The notes under the pieces: model-generated
Told to the model about the DNA's origin: nothing
Seen by the model: only the letters and a program-made list of their open reading frames with translations
The model's database searches: none
Made by a program: the position numbers and the translations under genes
IMG/VR virus record: IMGVR_UViG_3300045971_000577
Location: 1 to 64,000 of that record
Source: a virus
Strand: one strand, 5' to 3'
Length of the DNA: 64,000 nucleotides
Shown: positions 53,436 through 61,226 of the stretch, piece after piece
Numbering within the stretch: the first letter of the stretch is position 1
Layout: the number at the start of each line of letters is the position of its first letter

Positions 53436-53912
53436 CTAATGCAAGGTGTCGGGCCCCTTGACAGCGGTGGCCGGAACCACCATATCGGGATGTTCCGTAA
53501 GTGCAACTTTCAGGCGACGGACGGTTTCGTCATCCGCCTCGTTGCCCGTCTCGTCAGGGATGCTGTCGAGGTCGGTATCGACTTCACCGCCAAATATTCC
53601 CGATTCCATTGCATCAATCATACGGGAAAGTCCTGCTTCAACCTCCCGTTGATTCCGCAGAATCATTCGAAGAGTGTTTCGTACGTGCGCCTCAGACATT
53701 TCCTGAATCAGGAGTGGAACACCAGCTTCGGTAATCCACACCTCATCGGGGTACTCCAGGCCGTCCATGGCAGTGTAGGATTTGTGTTCAATCCATTCTA
53801 CAATGTACATGCCATCCTTTTCAATGGCAGGCAGGATGAGCCATTTCTGCTCTTCAATGAGGCCAGCAACAAACACCAGGGCTTCTTCGGCAGAGTCAAA
53901 ATCTTTCTTCAT
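53436..53912 (-). CDS. hypothetical acidic protein, 158 aa
   Basis: MKKDFDSAEEALVFVAGLIE; 'MSEAHVRNTLRMILRNQREV' then an acidic linker. AAGGACAAC precedes the ATG. Known only as an unassigned pattern in large phages. Confidence 0.8.
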   Translation of the reverse strand: MKKDFDSAEEALVFVAGLIEEQKWLILPAIEKDGMYIVEWIEHKSYTAMDGLEYPDEVWITEAGVPLLIQEMSEAHVRNTLRMILRNQREVEAGLSRMIDAMESGIFGGEVDTDLDSIPDETGNEADDETVRRLKVALTEHPDMVVPATAVKGPDTLH

Positions 53913-53919
53913 GTTGTCC

Positions 53920-54180
53920 TTATTCAGTCATTACCTTTACCAGACGTTTAGCGAGCTCCATACCCGTGCCGTATGCGTGTTTTTCAACTTCTGGTGCAAC
54001 TCGCTTCGAGTATTGCATCCAGGTAAACAGCGAAACCTTGCACTGTTCGGCCATCAGGTGCGGAAACCCGGACCACTGAAAGTTGGGTCCTCAATACTTC
54101 GGATTGTGGAACATCGCAAAGTTCCGTGCCACCACAGCGTGGCAGTAGAGCGCGATGCGGTCTTGGCGATGTGGGCTCAT
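53920..54180 (-). pseudogene. gene with in-frame TGA, 86 codons
   Basis: MSPHRQDRIALYCHAVVARN to HNPKY, TGA at codon 30 (54091-54093), then GPNFQWSGFPHLMAEQCKVS to KRLVKVMTE and TAA. A TGG to TGA change would explain it. Fits exactly between neighbours, so either a nonsense mutation, a read error, or UGA readthrough. Confidence 0.7.
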
Positions 54181-54181
54181 T

Positions 54182-54628
54182 TCAGTCCTTGTACTTCCTG
54201 CGATCGCGGATGTCATCCGCCCAGTCTGCAGCACGTTCAGCATTCATGTGTCCGCCGGCATCGTATAGGCCACTTTCGGTGATCTTGCCGCGGTCATCAT
54301 ACCATATCCGACCGGCTTCTTTTCGAGCATCGTCGGCCTCGTCGATCGCATCACCGAGCTCGTCGTATTCGGCAGTGCCTTCGAGCAGGATCGACCAACC
54401 GAGGTCGGCAGCCCATTTGGTGATCGCGGCCCAGGTGGGTTCGATTTCGTTAGCCTGTGCGGCCAACAGAACATCGAGGTCGCCCTGGAAGTTTTCGACA
54501 GTGGGTTCGGCGCCGTCGAACACCATAAACCGCTTCTCGTTCTCCACGGTTGGATCTTCGGCAAGCCAATCAGCCATTGCCTTTTGCCAGTCTTCCCGGC
54601 TTGCGTACATACTTTGGGTAGGGGTCAT
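54182..54628 (-). CDS. hypothetical acidic protein, 148 aa
   Basis: MTPTQSMYASREDWQKAMAD; acidic, tryptophan-rich, helical; ends DDIRDRRKYKD. TGATG overlap. Unknown. Confidence 0.8.
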   Translation of the reverse strand: MTPTQSMYASREDWQKAMADWLAEDPTVENEKRFMVFDGAEPTVENFQGDLDVLLAAQANEIEPTWAAITKWAADLGWSILLEGTAEYDELGDAIDEADDARKEAGRIWYDDRGKITESGLYDAGGHMNAERAADWADDIRDRRKYKD

Positions 54629-54933
54629 CAGTCTTCCAGTTTATATCCGAGCAGTTTCAGCATGGCATCGCACCACGCCTTGGATTCTTCATCAGTGGGG
54701 CCATCGCCTTTGTCACCGTAACACCAGTCGCAGTGCTCGGGCCAGTGATAGTCAACGTAAGGACCACCGTCTTCGTAAGTACCGTGATGTTCTCTGAGAT
54801 GTGCAGCACGGACACGAACCCGCGGAGTCGTTTCAATGAGTGCAACACGGTAACGGACGTCTTCCGGATCGCGTCCCACGATGTGGCGGAGAGAACAGTC
54901 ATCGTATGTAATCCAAGGTGTGATCTTGTGCAT
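54628..54933 (-). CDS. hypothetical protein, 101 aa
   Basis: MHKITPWITYDDCSLRHIVG; 'CDWCYGDKGDGPTDEE' suggests a metal site. Promoter places the ATG about seven bases after the -10 box. Confidence 0.8.
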   Translation of the reverse strand: MHKITPWITYDDCSLRHIVGRDPEDVRYRVALIETTPRVRVRAAHLREHHGTYEDGGPYVDYHWPEHCDWCYGDKGDGPTDEESKAWCDAMLKLLGYKLED

Positions 54934-54939
54934 GCCTAC

Positions 54940-54967
54940 ATTTTAGTTGATCTGCAGAGTGTGTCAA
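54940..54967 (-). promoter_or_regulatory. promoter of leaderless type
   Basis: -35 TTGACA, 16 nt, -10 TAAAAT, six bases before ATG 54933. Confidence 0.65.
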
Positions 54968-55102
54968 CAGGTGCCAGGGACCTACTTATATGTATGCGGC
55001 AGATTCGGCTGAGGTCGGTCCGTTTCACCAAGACCAGTGCAAGGGCAAAGTGTTGCTGCTGGGCAACAAAGACAATGTACAGGCTGGTGACGTTCATTCT
55101 GA

Positions 55103-55173
55103 TGCAAAAGTTGTAACTAGAAGTAACTCCTGCAAAAGTTGTAACTAGAAGTAACTCCTGCAAAAGTTGTAAC
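55103..55173. repeat. 28-bp tandem repeat, 2.5 copies
   Basis: Unit TGCAAAAGTTGTAACTAGAA plus GTAACTCC at 55103, 55131 and a partial copy at 55159. Related AAAAGTTGTAAC also occurs near 3246. Lies between two genes. Confidence 0.85.
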
Positions 55174-55230
55174 GGAGTGTAATCCGGTCATCAATCTTCG
55201 AAAAGGTCGGCCTGACGCTCCCTGAATTCC

Positions 55231-55707
55231 TCAACCTTCTCGGCGGCCAAGGAGTTCGTTGTGGTGGTGGTTGCAAAGAGTTTTCACCCAACCTGTGTTG
55301 CGACGTTCGCCTGGGTGGCCGCAGATCTCGCAGGTTTTGTAGGACATCTGTTCCGCGAATGAGATGTAGTTACTTACATCGTCGCCGCCACGATTTACAT
55401 AGAAACGAAGTCCGCCAAACTTTTCCTTTATCTGCTGGATAACAGGAAGATCTTCAATGGCCGTAGCCAATGCTGCTTCGGCAGCAGGGATAGTCATAGC
55501 ATATTTGTTGCCTTCGTTTTCCAATGCGTATTTCAGTTCGTATCGTGCCTCTGCAACCCTTCGTGACATGACTCCGCACAAGGTGTCGACAATGTTGAAC
55601 CAACCTGCTCCAACACCGAAATATTGTTGGTCGGCCTTTTCCATAAGATCAGGCCATCTTTTAGCTAATCTTTCAAACAGCTCGTCGTCTTTATCTTCTG
55701 TAGGCAT
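55231..55707 (-). CDS. hypothetical protein with C-terminal zinc motif, 158 aa
   Basis: MPTEDKDDELFERLAKRWPD; 'IQQIKEKFGGLRFYVNRGGD' then CEICGHPGERR and CNHHHNEL, a Cys/His site likely binding zinc. Start chosen at 55707. The KEKFGGLRFY block recurs in phage and bacterial proteins without known role. Confidence 0.8.
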   Translation of the reverse strand: MPTEDKDDELFERLAKRWPDLMEKADQQYFGVGAGWFNIVDTLCGVMSRRVAEARYELKYALENEGNKYAMTIPAAEAALATAIEDLPVIQQIKEKFGGLRFYVNRGGDDVSNYISFAEQMSYKTCEICGHPGERRNTGWVKTLCNHHHNELLGRREG

Positions 55708-55759
55708 GGCATTTGAATGTAGTTTGTAATAGTATAACAGATATGCGCGGATAGGTCTA

Positions 55760-55866
55760 TGTGCAGGATTTTGGTGCAGGATTTTGGTGCAACTTTCCAA
55801 AAAATATTTCCAAATCTGGTTTAGAAATCTGAGATTGAAAAATGAGTTTTGAAATCTGGCCGCGGA
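55760..55866 (-). repeat. CACCAAAATCC element, copy 2
   Basis: CTCAGATTTCTAAACCAGAT then TTGCACCAAAATCC twice in tandem; homologous to 31325-31370. Both lie at the end of KL-P family clusters. Confidence 0.55.
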
Positions 55867-55868
55867 GT

Positions 55869-56312
55869 TTAGATGTACTTGGGACAGAAAAGATGATAGA
55901 TGAGTGAATTTTTGTCGAATGCTGCTGCAGAGTCAATATCTCGAAACCTAGCTGCAACAGACTCTGTGGTTGCCAATGGCTTCGGTACATTGAAAAAATA
56001 ATCAGCATATGCAAGCGCCATCCCCGTATTGCAATCTACAACATAATTCTTCATCATACTTCTGGTTGAAATTTTCTTACCCTCTACTTCGACGAGAACA
56101 TCTATTGTAGAAACGAATAGTATTGATCCATTAACATAATCGCCGTTGTCTAGGCGAGTGATAGAATGATTGTTGCGATCGAAGAATATCGATACGGTAG
56201 GACTTTTCTTTGCGCCGATAACCGGTTGCCAGTCGCGCGGATTGATGGTATCTTCACCAGCATAAGAAGCAAGTGAAATAAGAAACACAAACAACAAAAG
56301 TAGTAGTTTCAT
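55869..56312 (-). CDS. secreted protein, 147 aa
   Basis: Signal peptide MKLLLLLFVFLISLASYAGE; mature beta-rich domain with two cysteines (VVDCNTG, LFCPKY). Probably periplasmic. Host-like family without assigned role. Confidence 0.8.
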   Translation of the reverse strand: MKLLLLLFVFLISLASYAGEDTINPRDWQPVIGAKKSPTVSIFFDRNNHSITRLDNGDYVNGSILFVSTIDVLVEVEGKKISTRSMMKNYVVDCNTGMALAYADYFFNVPKPLATTESVAARFRDIDSAAAFDKNSLIYHLFCPKYI

Positions 56313-56322
56313 CTACTACTTA

Positions 56323-56628
56323 TCATCTATGCTGATCTGGACGTATCTTTACCGCCACGCCAGGTATGGCCAACGAAATATAGGTAGCCATTTCGTCGGG
56401 TATACATACCTTATACACACAGAATATAGGAGTCTGCTGACTTTTCCTTAAATGATGTGGAATCTGCGATAAATCACCCGTACTATTCATCATGTAATCA
56501 ACACCATTTGCGGTAAGGTATTCACTGACATCCCGTCTGTCGGTGTTCCACGCTTCGTAAATGGAATAATGCTTTAGTTTAGAAACCACAAAAACCTTCC
56601 CCTTACCGTATTGATAAAGTCGAACCAT
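56323..56628 (-). CDS. KL-P family protein, 101 aa
   Basis: MVRLYQYGKGKVFVVSKLKH; C-terminal motif PDEMATYISLAIPGVAVKI. Overlaps the next gene by 55 bases. Confidence 0.75.
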   Translation of the reverse strand: MVRLYQYGKGKVFVVSKLKHYSIYEAWNTDRRDVSEYLTANGVDYMMNSTGDLSQIPHHLRKSQQTPIFCVYKVCIPDEMATYISLAIPGVAVKIRPDQHR

Positions 56629-56900
56629 CTACGATTGCGAATGATTTGAACTTCTGGGATGGATAGTTTGATTGCCGACAAGTCCGACTCATCCAGAAGT
56701 ACAACATAGACGGCGACCAATGGTCGATTACCTATCATCGGATGTGCGGCTATTTCCTTGTCGATAGAGAAACCATACTCGGCTAGATCTTCTTGTCGAT
56801 CTGCACCTAACCTATATCCGATGTCCCGGGATTTGAAATATTCTTCCAGATCCCTATCGTCGGTGTGCAATGGTTGCACCAGTGTATGATATTGCTTCAT
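56574..56900 (-). CDS. KL-P family protein, 108 aa
   Basis: MKQYHTLVQPLHTDDRDLEE; motif LDESDLSAIKLSIPEVQII. ATGA overlap. Confidence 0.8.
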   Translation of the reverse strand: MKQYHTLVQPLHTDDRDLEEYFKSRDIGYRLGADRQEDLAEYGFSIDKEIAAHPMIGNRPLVAVYVVLLDESDLSAIKLSIPEVQIIRNRRWFDFINTVRGRFLWFLN

Positions 56901-57121
56901 TTGGGCATCTTCGCTATGTATTCGATTTCACACGAGAGAGATACCAACGCTGCTTCGTCTTCCGAAAGTGCCACGATTATATTGGTCATTACACCGCATT
57001 TTATTCCATCCCCGGAAATAATGATATCTGTAATCGAAGGTCTTCCGAGATTTAACAATACCTGGCGCAGTCGCGCTTCATTTTCATGGCCTGCTGCTGC
57101 AACATGGTACGTTTGTCTCAC
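56897..57121 (-). CDS. KL-P family protein, 74 aa
   Basis: MRQTYHVAAAGHENEARLRQ; motif LSEDEAALVSLSCEIEYIA. ATGA overlap. Confidence 0.8.
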   Translation of the reverse strand: MRQTYHVAAAGHENEARLRQVLLNLGRPSITDIIISGDGIKCGVMTNIIVALSEDEAALVSLSCEIEYIAKMPK

Positions 57122-57456
57122 GGAGTAGGCGGGGTCGGTGCTGCACCGGGCATTTGGCTGGGATCGACCAACACAGTCACCTTAATGGTGTTCGCATCCT
57201 TTAGGGCTTGTTCTTCAGCAAGCTCTTCTTCGGTGCGCTCACGGCGGATCTTCACATTCTTCATTCCGAGGCGGAAAGTAAGAGCTGCTTCTGGATCCAT
57301 TTCCATGATTGTTTCACGCGGACTGTGCTTGCCATCTTCCGGCTTGGTGAGGTGAATCTCTTCCAGCACAGTGAACTCGTCCGGATCCAGCCGCTCCACT
57401 ACACGGCGGAACTTGGCTTCTTCATCTTGATCAAACGTAAGTGTGTATTTCGTCAT
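57118..57456 (-). CDS. KL-P-related protein, 112 aa
   Basis: MTKYTLTFDQDEEAKFRRVV; contains MDPEAALTFRLGMKNVKIR, a diverged form of the motif, then an acidic and proline-rich tail. Leads the operon down to 55869. Confidence 0.8.
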   Translation of the reverse strand: MTKYTLTFDQDEEAKFRRVVERLDPDEFTVLEEIHLTKPEDGKHSPRETIMEMDPEAALTFRLGMKNVKIRRERTEEELAEEQALKDANTIKVTVLVDPSQMPGAAPTPPTP

Positions 57457-57477
57457 GAGCTTTCCTGTTGATGTTGC

Positions 57478-57506
57478 ATTATAACTATGCTTGCTTGATT
57501 TGTCGA
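57478..57506 (-). promoter_or_regulatory. near-consensus sigma70 promoter
   Basis: -35 TCGACA, 17 nt, -10 TATAAT; leader with AGGAAAG. Confidence 0.8.
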
Positions 57507-57724
57507 CCAAGCGCCTTAGTAAAGTCAAGGAACCCTATGAACGGAAACTTTAGTCTTAGCATGATGACTTCTTCGGTAGATAATTTCGATGAGTACAACC
57601 ATGATGATTTACCCGTAACTATATCTCTCGATAGTAGTTCGAAATTGCATCCGATACCGGTTAGGTATTCGTCTAATTTTCCAGCTACCTCAGGGGTAAC
57701 CCGCATGTAATATTTATTGGCCAT
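57485..57724 (-). CDS. KL-P family protein, 79 aa
   Basis: MANKYYMRVTPEVAGKLDEY; motif STEEVIMLRLKFPFIGFLD. Overlaps the preceding gene by 11 bases. Confidence 0.85.
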   Translation of the reverse strand: MANKYYMRVTPEVAGKLDEYLTGIGCNFELLSRDIVTGKSSWLYSSKLSTEEVIMLRLKFPFIGFLDFTKALGRQIKQA

Positions 57725-57917
57725 CTTTTGTGTTTACAGAAACAGATGGAACAGTCATTTTCAACATAACTAAATCCTCCGGTAGCATGTCGACTTGATA
57801 TACCTGGATATTCTTATCTCGAAAAATGTGTGTTGCTGTATAGCCTAGTTCTATAATCTTTTCCACAAGAGTAGAATCATTTTCTTCGGTGATGATGACC
57901 CAGGCTGTCGCTTTCAC
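57714..57917 (-). CDS. KL-P family protein, 67 aa
   Basis: MKATAWVIITEENDSTLVEK; motif LPEDLVMLKMTVPSVSVNT. ATGA overlap. Confidence 0.85.
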   Translation of the reverse strand: MKATAWVIITEENDSTLVEKIIELGYTATHIFRDKNIQVYQVDMLPEDLVMLKMTVPSVSVNTKDGQ

Positions 57918-58129
57918 TCTATTCTCTCAATGCAAGAGCACGGTGCCGCGGTGAGAACGAATAATGTAGCAGTTTGCTCACACATGATTAGTTCATATTT
58001 ACACTTAGTTGTGAGATCTGCTTGCACATTCGCCAGGCTACGAACAACCACACGGTGTGCCTGTACAAAATTCCACATATCTTCTGCACCAGTAACGGTT
58101 GTTTCAACAAGATATTTTCGATCGATCAT
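57914..58129 (-). CDS. KL-P family protein, 71 aa
   Basis: MIDRKYLVETTVTGAEDMWN; motif diverged (CEQTATLFVLTAAPCSCI). ATGA overlap fixes start 58129. Confidence 0.8.
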   Translation of the reverse strand: MIDRKYLVETTVTGAEDMWNFVQAHRVVVRSLANVQADLTTKCKYELIMCEQTATLFVLTAAPCSCIERIE

Positions 58130-58347
58130 TTCTTGGCGTACCTCTCTTGAAACTGCAATGGATGGCGAAGCTTTACGCTCAGTGCAGATTCCTGAGAAAC
58201 AATTATGCCTATCTGAACACACGATTTTAGTTCGGCACCGACAAAATCCCATGTGTGTCTTACCGCCGGGTAGATCTTCTGATCACGTAGCCACTCAAGC
58301 TCTGCGTCTTTTTCTTCGGGCTTGACTTTGTAGATCAATTTTATCAT
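58126..58347 (-). CDS. KL-P family protein, 73 aa
   Basis: MIKLIYKVKPEEKDAELEWL; motif VSQESALSVKLRHPLQFQE. First gene of the 58347-57485 overlap-coupled run. Confidence 0.85.
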   Translation of the reverse strand: MIKLIYKVKPEEKDAELEWLRDQKIYPAVRHTWDFVGAELKSCVQIGIIVSQESALSVKLRHPLQFQERYAKK

Positions 58348-58385
58348 GATTTAGTATATAGCTGGTCAGCAGATATCGCAAGCGG

Positions 58386-58829
58386 TTACTTGTATAAGTC
58401 TTTCTTCTTGTAATAATCTACGCTGACTTTCTTCAGTTTGTCGTAATAGTCTTTAAGAATTATTCCTTCTTTAAGACTATTGTTCGATTCATAATCGTGC
58501 CAAACATAATTCTTGTTATCTTCTTCTTTGATGTGACGTTCCTTCAAGAACTTCATCTTGTACTTGTACTGGTCGTTCTCCTTCTGTAGTTCTGCAGGAT
58601 GAATAGCGGGACGTTCGACAAGATGGCCGCCGAACTGCAACTTCAGCAGCATTGCAATATCTTCGGGCACAGTAACTGAAACGTGTGTTGCATTCGCGGT
58701 GTACGGATACCAGTCGTTTACCGCAGTCACTGCCACATCCGGCACTGCTTCGTAGATAGTAGCAAGCCATTTACCGTACGGTGCCGAGTAGAGGCTAGTG
58801 AACTTGAAGTCTTGTCTTATCTTATCCAT
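58386..58829 (-). CDS. KL-P family protein with long tail, 147 aa
   Basis: MDKIRQDFKFTSLYSAPYGK; motif VPEDIAMLLKLQFGGHLVE near residue 65, then a lysine-rich coiled-coil tail of 70 residues, unlike its sisters. Confidence 0.8.
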   Translation of the reverse strand: MDKIRQDFKFTSLYSAPYGKWLATIYEAVPDVAVTAVNDWYPYTANATHVSVTVPEDIAMLLKLQFGGHLVERPAIHPAELQKENDQYKYKMKFLKERHIKEEDNKNYVWHDYESNNSLKEGIILKDYYDKLKKVSVDYYKKKDLYK

Positions 58830-59032
58830 ACTTTATCCTGTCCGTATTTTAATCTTAATACCAACATTTCGTCTTCTTCAGCCGATATAACAAACAACCG
58901 GCTATACCCATTTCTTGTTGAATACGACTGTCGTATTTCAAACCTTCCAGTCTTTGCACGATCCACAATATCATCGGTGTCTTCTTTAGCAACAATGACG
59001 TGAAACTCAATCACTTTAATAGGGTGATGCAT
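58817..59032 (-). CDS. KL-P family protein, 71 aa
   Basis: MHHPIKVIEFHVIVAKEDTD; motif SAEEDEMLVLRLKYGQDKV. Overlaps the next gene by 13 bases. Confidence 0.85.
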   Translation of the reverse strand: MHHPIKVIEFHVIVAKEDTDDIVDRAKTGRFEIRQSYSTRNGYSRLFVISAEEDEMLVLRLKYGQDKVWIR

Positions 59033-59072
59033 CTTCTCTTAGATACGCATACATAATAGATTAGGGCAGAAC

Positions 59073-59846
59073 TCATAGTGTTTTTACCAATTCAAGCATG
59101 TCAGGAATGCGAGTCTTTGAGTTTCTGCTGCCCAACAAAATTAGGATTCGTTTGCCCACAGATGTGTTTATCATCATTGCAAGACAGCCGCCTGCCGGAT
59201 TTGTAAATCCGGTCTTAGACAGAATTATGTCCATCTTAGATGTTAGTGGATTGGTATTGTTTACCTTGATTGTCTTGTTACCTACAGTAATTTCTGCATT
59301 TGGCATACTCGACAATTCATTAACAACAGGATGCATGTATGCGACCATTATCAGCTTCATCAAGTCATTCGCAGTGCTGACATTGTTTGCACTCAATCCG
59401 GTAGGTTCGTCGAAATGAGTATGTGACATACCAATCAAGGTAGCACGCTGATTCATTTCGTTTACACAATTAGGGAGGTTACCACACAATATCTGTGCAG
59501 CAAAATTATCCGATCGAACAAGTGCGAGTGTAAGCAACTCCTTGCGAGTAAGGTATTCCGTCTTTCGAGGAATAGTGCTTGTCACGGTACGAGTAGATGG
59601 GATTGATAACCGTTCGCTGAGATCTTGCTCGGATGCAAGTATACCAACCATTAGTTTACTGATTGATGCAATAGGACGAACGGTGTCGCTATCCTGTTCC
59701 TTTAGAATAATACCTTCTGTATCTGCAACAAGAAAGCTTTTGGCACTAAAGGTAGGGACGGGCTTTGCACGATTTCTACCGTGGCGAGCTTCAGCATGCC
59801 CTGTGAGGAGCATAACTGCTGCCAATACGATTAGTAGTTTTTTCAT
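59073..59846 (-). CDS. D-alanyl-D-alanine carboxypeptidase (S11), 257 aa
   Basis: Signal peptide MKKLLIVLAAVMLLTGHAEA. SISK (near residue 68) is the SxxK motif, RSDNFAAQI holds SxN and KTGFTNPAGG the KTG motif: complete penicillin-binding active site. Removes the terminal D-Ala of peptidoglycan stems, or cuts cross-links if PBP7-like. Ends soon after the domain, without an amphipathic anchor. Rare phage cargo; sits among KL-P genes under its own promoter. Confidence 0.9.
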   Translation of the reverse strand: MKKLLIVLAAVMLLTGHAEARHGRNRAKPVPTFSAKSFLVADTEGIILKEQDSDTVRPIASISKLMVGILASEQDLSERLSIPSTRTVTSTIPRKTEYLTRKELLTLALVRSDNFAAQILCGNLPNCVNEMNQRATLIGMSHTHFDEPTGLSANNVSTANDLMKLIMVAYMHPVVNELSSMPNAEITVGNKTIKVNNTNPLTSKMDIILSKTGFTNPAGGCLAMMINTSVGKRILILLGSRNSKTRIPDMLELVKTL

Positions 59847-59862
59847 GTGATACCTCAAAAGT

Positions 59863-59891
59863 AGTGTAACAGTAATCTAACACTATGTCAA
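59863..59891 (-). promoter_or_regulatory. sigma70-type phage promoter
   Basis: -35 TTGACA, 17 nt, -10 TACACT; leader with GAGG. Drives the carboxypeptidase. Confidence 0.75.
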
Positions 59892-60187
59892 CGGTAAAAC
59901 ATGAATAGCGTTTCTTTCACATAGAATATTTCATCTTCTTTGAGATTCTTTGTTATCGCTGTATCCCACTGTAAGAATATATTTTGGGAAACAATACGAA
60001 ACATCAAATAAGTGTCTGCATCGAGTATATATTCGAGCGACCGTTGCCTCATGTAATATGGTGATGCTTCGGTGGGTGAGTGTATTACGGACCAGATTTT
60101 TCCAGGACAAGAGAATTCCTTAAGGATTCGTGATTCCTCTTTTGTGACTTGCGTTCTACTCTTTAGAAGAATGCTAATCTCATGCAC
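59888..60187 (-). CDS. KL-P-related protein, 99 aa
   Basis: MHEISILLKSRTQVTKEESR; motif LDADTYLMFRIVSQNIFLQ. Unknown. Confidence 0.75.
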   Translation of the reverse strand: MHEISILLKSRTQVTKEESRILKEFSCPGKIWSVIHSPTEASPYYMRQRSLEYILDADTYLMFRIVSQNIFLQWDTAITKNLKEDEIFYVKETLFMFYR

Positions 60188-60194
60188 ATTCCAA

Positions 60195-60578
60195 TCATCC
60201 CGTTATAAGTCCTTGATCTGGTGCTTGCCACAATGGGCCTGCTGAAACTGGTCCGTATGTCTTTACTGGATATGCTATAGTGGAACCGTCGTCCAGTCTG
60301 AAGCTTAGATATCCTGCTCTATCTGTAATGTTTAGGTAGTTGTCGGTAACCTGTATCATAAAGGTACCTTCGCTGTCGCTGACCAGAATCATCTGTCTGG
60401 TGGCGAACTGCACGCTTGATGGATTTTTGGGATACCAGTGCACAGAAACTATATGCGATAGTCCTGCACCTGTGACACGGAAATAACTAGGTATTCCGCT
60501 GGTGATAAAGATACCGGCTACGCCAGTGTCGTTGTATGGAGAGAACGGTAATGCCTGTACCTTTGTTATTGTTGTCAT
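60195..60578 (-). CDS. beta-rich protein, possibly structural, 127 aa
   Basis: MTTITKVQALPFSPYNDTGV; beta-strand-rich with 'YFRVTGAGLSHIVSVHWYPK', like Ig-type or decoration proteins of virions. Late promoter octamer lies four bases before the ATG. Confidence 0.7.
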   Translation of the reverse strand: MTTITKVQALPFSPYNDTGVAGIFITSGIPSYFRVTGAGLSHIVSVHWYPKNPSSVQFATRQMILVSDSEGTFMIQVTDNYLNITDRAGYLSFRLDDGSTIAYPVKTYGPVSAGPLWQAPDQGLITG

Positions 60579-60582
60579 CCAG

Positions 60583-60590
60583 TATTTATC
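60583..60590 (-). promoter_or_regulatory. T4-like late promoter
   Basis: GATAAATA then CTGG and the ATG at 60578. Confidence 0.55.
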
Positions 60591-60921
60591 ATTGCGGCAA
60601 CCAGATTTCCCCGCACGGATTCTGTATATTGCCGTACATTGACTCCCTCATACGATTACTGAGGTCTTGACTTGGATTTATTGTCCTACCGGCAACAATA
60701 CGATTGTATTGCCTGCCGCTAATTTCTACAGGCACAGCATCATAACGAAACTTGCACATGAGTTCAAAGTCATATTCAGCATGAAAGATAAACATTTTTT
60801 TAGTTTTATCGTCTATGCGGGTTATGGCATTCCATCCATTCCATTCGACAGGAATAATATGGTTAGCCCCGTTTGCGCGAAGCTCGTCCCGAGTCGCTTT
60901 GCAAAACCAATAGTAGTTCAT
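60589..60921 (-). CDS. KL-P-related protein, 110 aa
   Basis: MNYYWFCKATRDELRANGAN; 'FHAEYDFELMCKFRYDAVPV' is a weak form of the motif. ATGA overlap. Confidence 0.75.
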   Translation of the reverse strand: MNYYWFCKATRDELRANGANHIIPVEWNGWNAITRIDDKTKKMFIFHAEYDFELMCKFRYDAVPVEISGRQYNRIVAGRTINPSQDLSNRMRESMYGNIQNPCGEIWLPQ

Positions 60922-61226
60922 TTTATGGTTTCGGCGGCGGCCATTATTGATTTACGGATTTGAGCAGTTCTTTCTTTGCTGAAGTAAACCACTTTGCACA
61001 GAGTAAGTAACTTGTATTCTTCTTCTGTGATAACCGCAGGACTAAATCCTTGCATCAACATACAGTAGGTCTGAAAATATTCGTCAGCCTCGAATATCCA
61101 CCCATTGCCCCACTGGTTTATTTTCATAACACCTGCGCCTGATAGATTCGAATTGACGCCGACGAGTAGTTCATAGTCCATACCTTCGATCTGGCGAACG
61201 AAGGTAGACTTGATATAATACTTCAT
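60918..61226 (-). CDS. KL-P-related protein, 102 aa
   Basis: MKYYIKSTFVRQIEGMDYEL; 'FEADEYFQTYCMLMQGFSPA'. ATGA overlaps. Confidence 0.75.
   Translation of the reverse strand: MKYYIKSTFVRQIEGMDYELLVGVNSNLSGAGVMKINQWGNGWIFEADEYFQTYCMLMQGFSPAVITEEEYKLLTLCKVVYFSKERTAQIRKSIMAAAETIK

Noticed and set aside
54936-55163. Frame across the 28-bp tandem repeat
   Set aside because: It covers the promoter of the 101-aa gene and owes its length to the repeat.
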